Below are positions 60,117-64,000 of a DNA stretch of 64,000 nucleotides, in pieces. This stretch comes from CAYLLN01 sp964384375 (lineage in GTDB: Bacteria; Planctomycetota; Planctomycetia; Pirellulales; Pirellulaceae). The position numbers and the translations under genes are program-made. The stretch spans positions 10,775 through 74,774 of the forward strand of contig CAYLLN010000029.1 of assembly GCA_964384375.1 (NCBI GenBank), written 5' to 3'. Under the pieces are notes generated by a model that worked only from the letters and a program-made list of their open reading frames with translations, was not told the DNA's origin and did not search any database. Every line of letters starts with the position of its first letter. Position 1 is the first letter of the stretch.

Positions 60117-63100
60117 TTACTTGGGAAGCCAGTTGCGCAGCACGGCCAACAGCTGCTCGGTATCCACCGGCTTGGCAAGGTAGTCCCATGCGCCAGCCTC
60201 AATGCACTTCTCGCGGTCTCCCTTCATCGCTTTGGCGGTCACGGCGACGATCGGCATTTCCCGCAAGCGGTCGTCGCTGCGAATGAGGCGGATCGATTCC
60301 AGGCCGTCCAAATCCGGCATCATGATGTCCATCAGCACGATATCGATCGAGGTATCGGCCTGGAGCAGGCGGATCGCGTCGCGGCCGTTGTCAGCCGAGA
60401 TCGTGTTCATCGCATGCTCTTCCAGTACCGTGGCCAGCGCGAAAATATTTCGCATGTCGTCATCGACGATCAGCACCTTCTTGCCGGCCAATACTTGGTC
60501 CGACTCGTGCAGCTTCTGGAGCATTTGGCGCTTGCCTTCGTCGAGCTGGGCGACGTTACGGTGCGTGAAGAGCATCGCCAGGTCGAGTAATCGCTCTGGG
60601 GATTCGACATGCCGCAGGGTGCAGGCATCACCCAGGTGGTTCCACGCGCCGTTGCCCGCGGGTGAGCCATACAGAATCAACGGCAAGGGGGCCAATTGCT
60701 CGTCGCGAGCGCTGGCCGCTGAGGCCAAATCGTCAGCCAGCTCGGTGAGGGCCGGATTGACGACAAGGCAATCTGGTATGCGATCGCTGAGATGCGTGAT
60801 CGCTGCCGCGGGTTCAGCGACCACCGTCACATCGACGTCTTCGGCAGCCAGCACGCCCTGAATGTGCCGCTGCTGCTCGGCGCTGGGCTCGACGACGAGC
60901 ACGCTCCGCTTGCGGCGGGAAACGAAGTTGCACAACTGGTCGAGAACACTATCGAGCACGTCTCGACTCTGGATCGGCTTGGCCAGGAAGGCGATCGCCC
61001 CCGAAGCGAGCGCCCGGCGGCGGGCCTCCTCGGTCGAAATCACGCAGACAGGCAAATGCCGCGTGACCAGGTCGTTCTTCAGTCGTTCCAGGACCCGCCA
61101 GCCCTGAATATCCGGCAGGTAGATATCGAGCGTGATCAAATCGGGCTTGTATTCGCGGGCCAAAGCGACCGCGGCCGCGCCGAGCGAAGCCACCAGACCC
61201 TTCATGCCCCGCTCTCGAACCGTCTCGAGGAGCAGCCGGGCAAAGCCGACGTCGTTTTCCACAATCAGGAAGACGCGATCGCCGGGGCGGATGTTGCCGC
61301 GGTCGTCGTCCACTTCGTTGATCAGCTCCGGTGCTTCGATCGGCAGGGGCGATTCTGCTCCAGGCCGTCCCGTCAATGCTCGCGGTTTGCGGGCAGCCTG
61401 AGCCAGGCGGGGCCGCGCGGCAATCAACTCCGGGCTGCGGCCGCCGCGCCCGGTGCGCTCCGCCAGGGCGACCATCGGCTCCTGCGGTTGGGTTTTCCGC
61501 AGCGTGCGCGGCGGATTGTAAGTCTGTGGAATGTAGAGCGAGAACGTGCTCCCCGCGCCCGGATGCGAAGCCAGCCGGATTTCGCCGCCGAGCAGCCGCG
61601 ACAGCTCGCGGCTGATCGCCAGGCCGAGGCCTGTGCCGCCATACTTGCGGCTGGTGGAGCCGTCGGCCTGCTGGAAGGCTTCGAAGATGATCTGCTGCTT
61701 GTCGGGGGAGATGCCGATGCCCGTGTCGGAGACCTCGAAGACAATCACCTGCGGGGCGCGATTCAGCTCATCGTTCTCAGGATTCCAGCCACTGGTCACG
61801 GGCTGCACGGTCAACGTCACGTGGCCGTGATGCGTGAACTTGAACGCGTTGGAGAGCAGATTTTTGATGATCTGCTGCAATCGCTTGGCGTCGGTGAGCA
61901 TCGTCTGCGGCGCGGATTCGTCCACCTCGACATAGAACTCGACGTTCTTGGACTCGGCGACGTGCCGGAAGGTGCGCTCGACAAAACGGCTCAGTTCCTC
62001 CAGCCGCAGCTCGCTGACATCGACGGCGACCGTGCCCGATTCGATCTTGGAGAGGTCGAGAATGTCGTTGATCAGGTTGAGCAGATCGTTGCCGGACGAG
62101 TGAATCGTCTTGGCAAACTCCGTTTGCTTGCCGGTGAGATTGCCATCGGTGTTTTTGGAAAGCTGATCGGAAAGAATGAGTAGGCTGTTGAGGGGGGTCC
62201 GCAGTTCGTGCGACATGTTGGCGAGGAACTCGGACTTGTACTTGGAGGTCAAAGCCAACTGGCGGGCTTTCTCTTCCAATTCCTGGCGGGCCTGCTCCAC
62301 TTCCTGGTTCTTCAGCTCGACCTCTTCGTTTTGCTTGGCCAGCAGGCGGGCCTTTTCCTGCAGCTCTTCGTTCGTGTTTTGCAGTTCCTCTTGCCGCGTT
62401 TGAAGCTGCTGAGCCAGCGACTGCGACTGTTTGAGCAGGTCCTCCGTCCGCATGTTCGCTTCGATCGTATTGAGCACGATGCCGATCGATTCAGTGAGCT
62501 GGCTGAGGAACGTCTGGTGAGATTGGCTAAATCCCTGGAATGAGGCCAATTCCAAAACGCCGCGCACCTGGCCTTCGAAAATGACGGGGAGGACAAGGAT
62601 GCTCCGTGGCGGCGCGTCACCGAGGCCTGAGTGGATACGGAGATAGTCAGCCGGGGCGTTGGTCAGCTCAATCTTTTCTTTGTCCAAAGCACACTGCCCG
62701 ATCAGGCCCTGACCGAGGGCAAATCGCTTGTCCGGAACCTTGTCGCCCGAGGCATAGCTGGCCAGTAACTTCAATTCCGCCTCGTCGGAGGAGCCATCCA
62801 GCACGTAGAACTCGGCCTGCCGGGCAGTAACCACGGGGCACAGCTCCGAGAGCACCATCCGGCCGACGTTCGTCAGGTTGCGCTGCCCCTGCAACATGCG
62901 GCTGAATTTGGCGAGGTTCGTTTTGAGCCAGTCCTGCTCAGTGTTTTTCTGCGTCGTGTCGCGCAGGTTGCGAATCATCTCGTTGATCGTATCTTTGAGA
63001 ACCGCGACTTCCCCTTGCGCGCCGACGGCGATCGAACGGGTTAAGTCTCCCTTCGTCACGGCGGTTGCGACTTCGGCGATGGCCCGCACCTGCGTCGTCA

Positions 63101-64000
63101 GGTTCGCCGCGAGCTGGTTGACGTTCTCGGTCAAGGCTTTCCAAGTGCCGGCAGCGCCAGGAACCTTGGCCTGGCCGCCGAGCTGGCCTTCGACGCCGAC
63201 TTCGCGGGCAACTGTGGTTACCTGATCGGCGAATGTGGCGAGCGTGTCGATCATTTCGTTGATCGTCTCGGCCAGTTCGGCGATTTCGCCCTTGGCTTCG
63301 ACCGTGAGCTTGCGTTTCAGGTCGCCGTTGGCCACTGCGGTCACAACTTTGGCGATGCCGCGGACCTGAGCGGTCAGATTGGCGGCCATCATGTTCACGC
63401 TATCGGTCAGATCCTTCCAGGTTCCGGAAACGCCTTCCACCTGGGCCTGGCCGCCGAGCTTGCCTTCGGTGCCGACTTCGCGGGCCACGCGGGTCACCTC
63501 GGAGGCGAACGAACGAAGCTGATCGACCATCGTATTGACGGTGTTTTTCAGCTCCAGAATCTCGCCCTTGACATCGACCGTGATCTTGCGCGACAAGTCG
63601 CCGGCGGCGACGGCTTTGGTCACGTCAGCGATGTTGCGGACCTGGCCCGTGAGATTGCCGGCCATGCTGTTCACGCTGTCGGTCAGGTCCTTCCACGTGC
63701 CGGCGACGCCCTGCACTTCGGCCTGGCCGCCGAGCTTGCCTTCGGAGCCCACTTCGCGGGCCACGCGGGTCACTTCCGACGCGAACGAGCGAAGCTGATC
63801 GACCATCGTATTGACGGTGTTCTTCAGCTCCAGAATCTCGCCCTTCACATCGACCGAAATCTTGAGCGACAGGTCACCGGCGGCGACGGCCTTGGTCACG
63901 TCGGCAATGTTGCGGACCTGGCCCGTGAGATTGCTGGCCATGAAGTTCACGCTGTCGGTCAGATCCTTCCAGGTACCGGCGACGCCCTTCACGTCGGCCT
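60117..64000 (-). CDS. Multi-HAMP hybrid sensor kinase (N-terminus cut by window edge)
   Basis: About 1290 residues visible, beginning inside tandem HAMP repeats. Four units of about 92 residues can be seen ('NLTGQVRNIADVTKAVAAGDLS' recurring); the first two are almost identical in DNA. A GAF domain, a coiled coil, HisKA ('FLANMSHELRTPLNSLLIL') and HATPase_c follow. Three receiver domains close the protein: the first with 'LITLDIYLPDIQGW', the second degenerate (LVVNPALTE at the Asp position) and the third canonical ('IVLMDIMMPDLDG'). This poly-HAMP layout resembles fungal-type group III kinases that sense osmotic stress; sensing here is inferred. It probably shares a transcript with the next kinase. 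Confidence 0.9.
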   Translation of the reverse strand, partial: ADVKGVAGTWKDLTDSVNFMASNLTGQVRNIADVTKAVAAGDLSLKISVDVKGEILELKNTVNTMVDQLRSFASEVTRVAREVGSEGKLGGQAEVQGVAGTWKDLTDSVNSMAGNLTGQVRNIADVTKAVAAGDLSRKITVDVKGEILELKNTVNTMVDQLRSFASEVTRVAREVGTEGKLGGQAQVEGVSGTWKDLTDSVNMMAANLTAQVRGIAKVVTAVANGDLKRKLTVEAKGEIAELAETINEMIDTLATFADQVTTVAREVGVEGQLGGQAKVPGAAGTWKALTENVNQLAANLTTQVRAIAEVATAVTKGDLTRSIAVGAQGEVAVLKDTINEMIRNLRDTTQKNTEQDWLKTNLAKFSRMLQGQRNLTNVGRMVLSELCPVVTARQAEFYVLDGSSDEAELKLLASYASGDKVPDKRFALGQGLIGQCALDKEKIELTNAPADYLRIHSGLGDAPPRSILVLPVIFEGQVRGVLELASFQGFSQSHQTFLSQLTESIGIVLNTIEANMRTEDLLKQSQSLAQQLQTRQEELQNTNEELQEKARLLAKQNEEVELKNQEVEQARQELEEKARQLALTSKYKSEFLANMSHELRTPLNSLLILSDQLSKNTDGNLTGKQTEFAKTIHSSGNDLLNLINDILDLSKIESGTVAVDVSELRLEELSRFVERTFRHVAESKNVEFYVEVDESAPQTMLTDAKRLQQIIKNLLSNAFKFTHHGHVTLTVQPVTSGWNPENDELNRAPQVIVFEVSDTGIGISPDKQQIIFEAFQQADGSTSRKYGGTGLGLAISRELSRLLGGEIRLASHPGAGSTFSLYIPQTYNPPRTLRKTQPQEPMVALAERTGRGGRSPELIAARPRLAQAARKPRALTGRPGAESPLPIEAPELINEVDDDRGNIRPGDRVFLIVENDVGFARLLLETVRERGMKGLVASLGAAAVALAREYKPDLITLDIYLPDIQGWRVLERLKNDLVTRHLPVCVISTEEARRRALASGAIAFLAKPIQSRDVLDSVLDQLCNFVSRRKRSVLVVEPSAEQQRHIQGVLAAEDVDVTVVAEPAAAITHLSDRIPDCLVVNPALTELADDLASAASARDEQLAPLPLILYGSPAGNGAWNHLGDACTLRHVESPERLLDLAMLFTHRNVAQLDEGKRQMLQKLHESDQVLAGKKVLIVDDDMRNIFALATVLEEHAMNTISADNGRDAIRLLQADTSIDIVLMDIMMPDLDGLESIRLIRSDDRLREMPIVAVTAKAMKGDREKCIEAGAWDYLAKPVDTEQLLAVLRNWLPK

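Overview
The window is high-GC DNA from a planctomycete, most likely of the Pirellulales type. Evidence: two DUF1549/DUF1553 cytochrome-like proteins (one followed by its DUF1501 partner), a DUF4159/DUF4175/MoxR/DUF58/VWA 'Bat-like' operon, a SpoVG with a zinc-ribbon insertion, very large low-complexity envelope proteins, an ECF sigma factor beside a giant anti-sigma-like protein, and many short dispersed repeats. Names were assigned from recognised motifs; no database search was possible.

Layout. 1-13.8 kb (minus strand): seven tightly coupled genes, read from 13768 downward: secreted TPR/HExxH protein, DUF4159, MoxR ATPase, DUF58, BatA-VWA, DUF4175 and a VWA/GATase-like membrane protein cut by the window edge. 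14.0-17.6 kb: a DUF1549/DUF1553 protein carrying heptanucleotide arrays, a membrane protein and a LolA-like secreted protein. 17.6-31.5 kb: single-domain response regulator, MATE exporter, ispE-spoVG, HisA-like protein, RlmI-like methyltransferase, sarcosine-oxidase-like flavoprotein, several unknowns, GrpB-like protein, an Hsp20 with a sigma-54-like promoter, and a KtrB-KtrA-type K+ uptake operon. 31.6-43.8 kb: NIPSNAP, yidC (with an internal PDZ-like segment), mnmE, HEAT-like protein, UbiA-like prenyltransferase, GT2 glycosyltransferase, two consecutive MoeA proteins (the second fused to a periplasmic-binding-like domain) and DUF1802. 43.9-53.2 kb: PSCyt1-DUF1549-LamG-DUF1553 plus DUF1501, then the giant anti-sigma/macroglobulin-like protein and its ECF sigma factor. 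53.2-58.3 kb: an accessory island. 58.4-64 kb: two hybrid sensor kinases, the second a multi-HAMP protein cut by the window edge.

The island is the most interesting part. It holds an E2-like domain fused to an eight-CxxC RING-like zinc cluster, then an overlapping gene joining a JAB/JAMM isopeptidase to a ThiF/E1-like adenylating domain. Just upstream is what looks like the C-terminal half of a ThiS/ubiquitin-like modifier. Together these form a compact bacterial ubiquitin-like conjugation and deconjugation module. The modifier gene looks damaged (no start codon, frame break), and downstream a truncated gene meets a GYF_2 fragment on the other strand, so the island seems to be decaying or rearranged.

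A second theme is repeat invasion. Heptanucleotide arrays, a palindromic element and short tandem repeats sit inside reading frames, at start codons and between genes, often adding peptide segments in frame. No rRNA, tRNA, CRISPR array or transposase was recognised.
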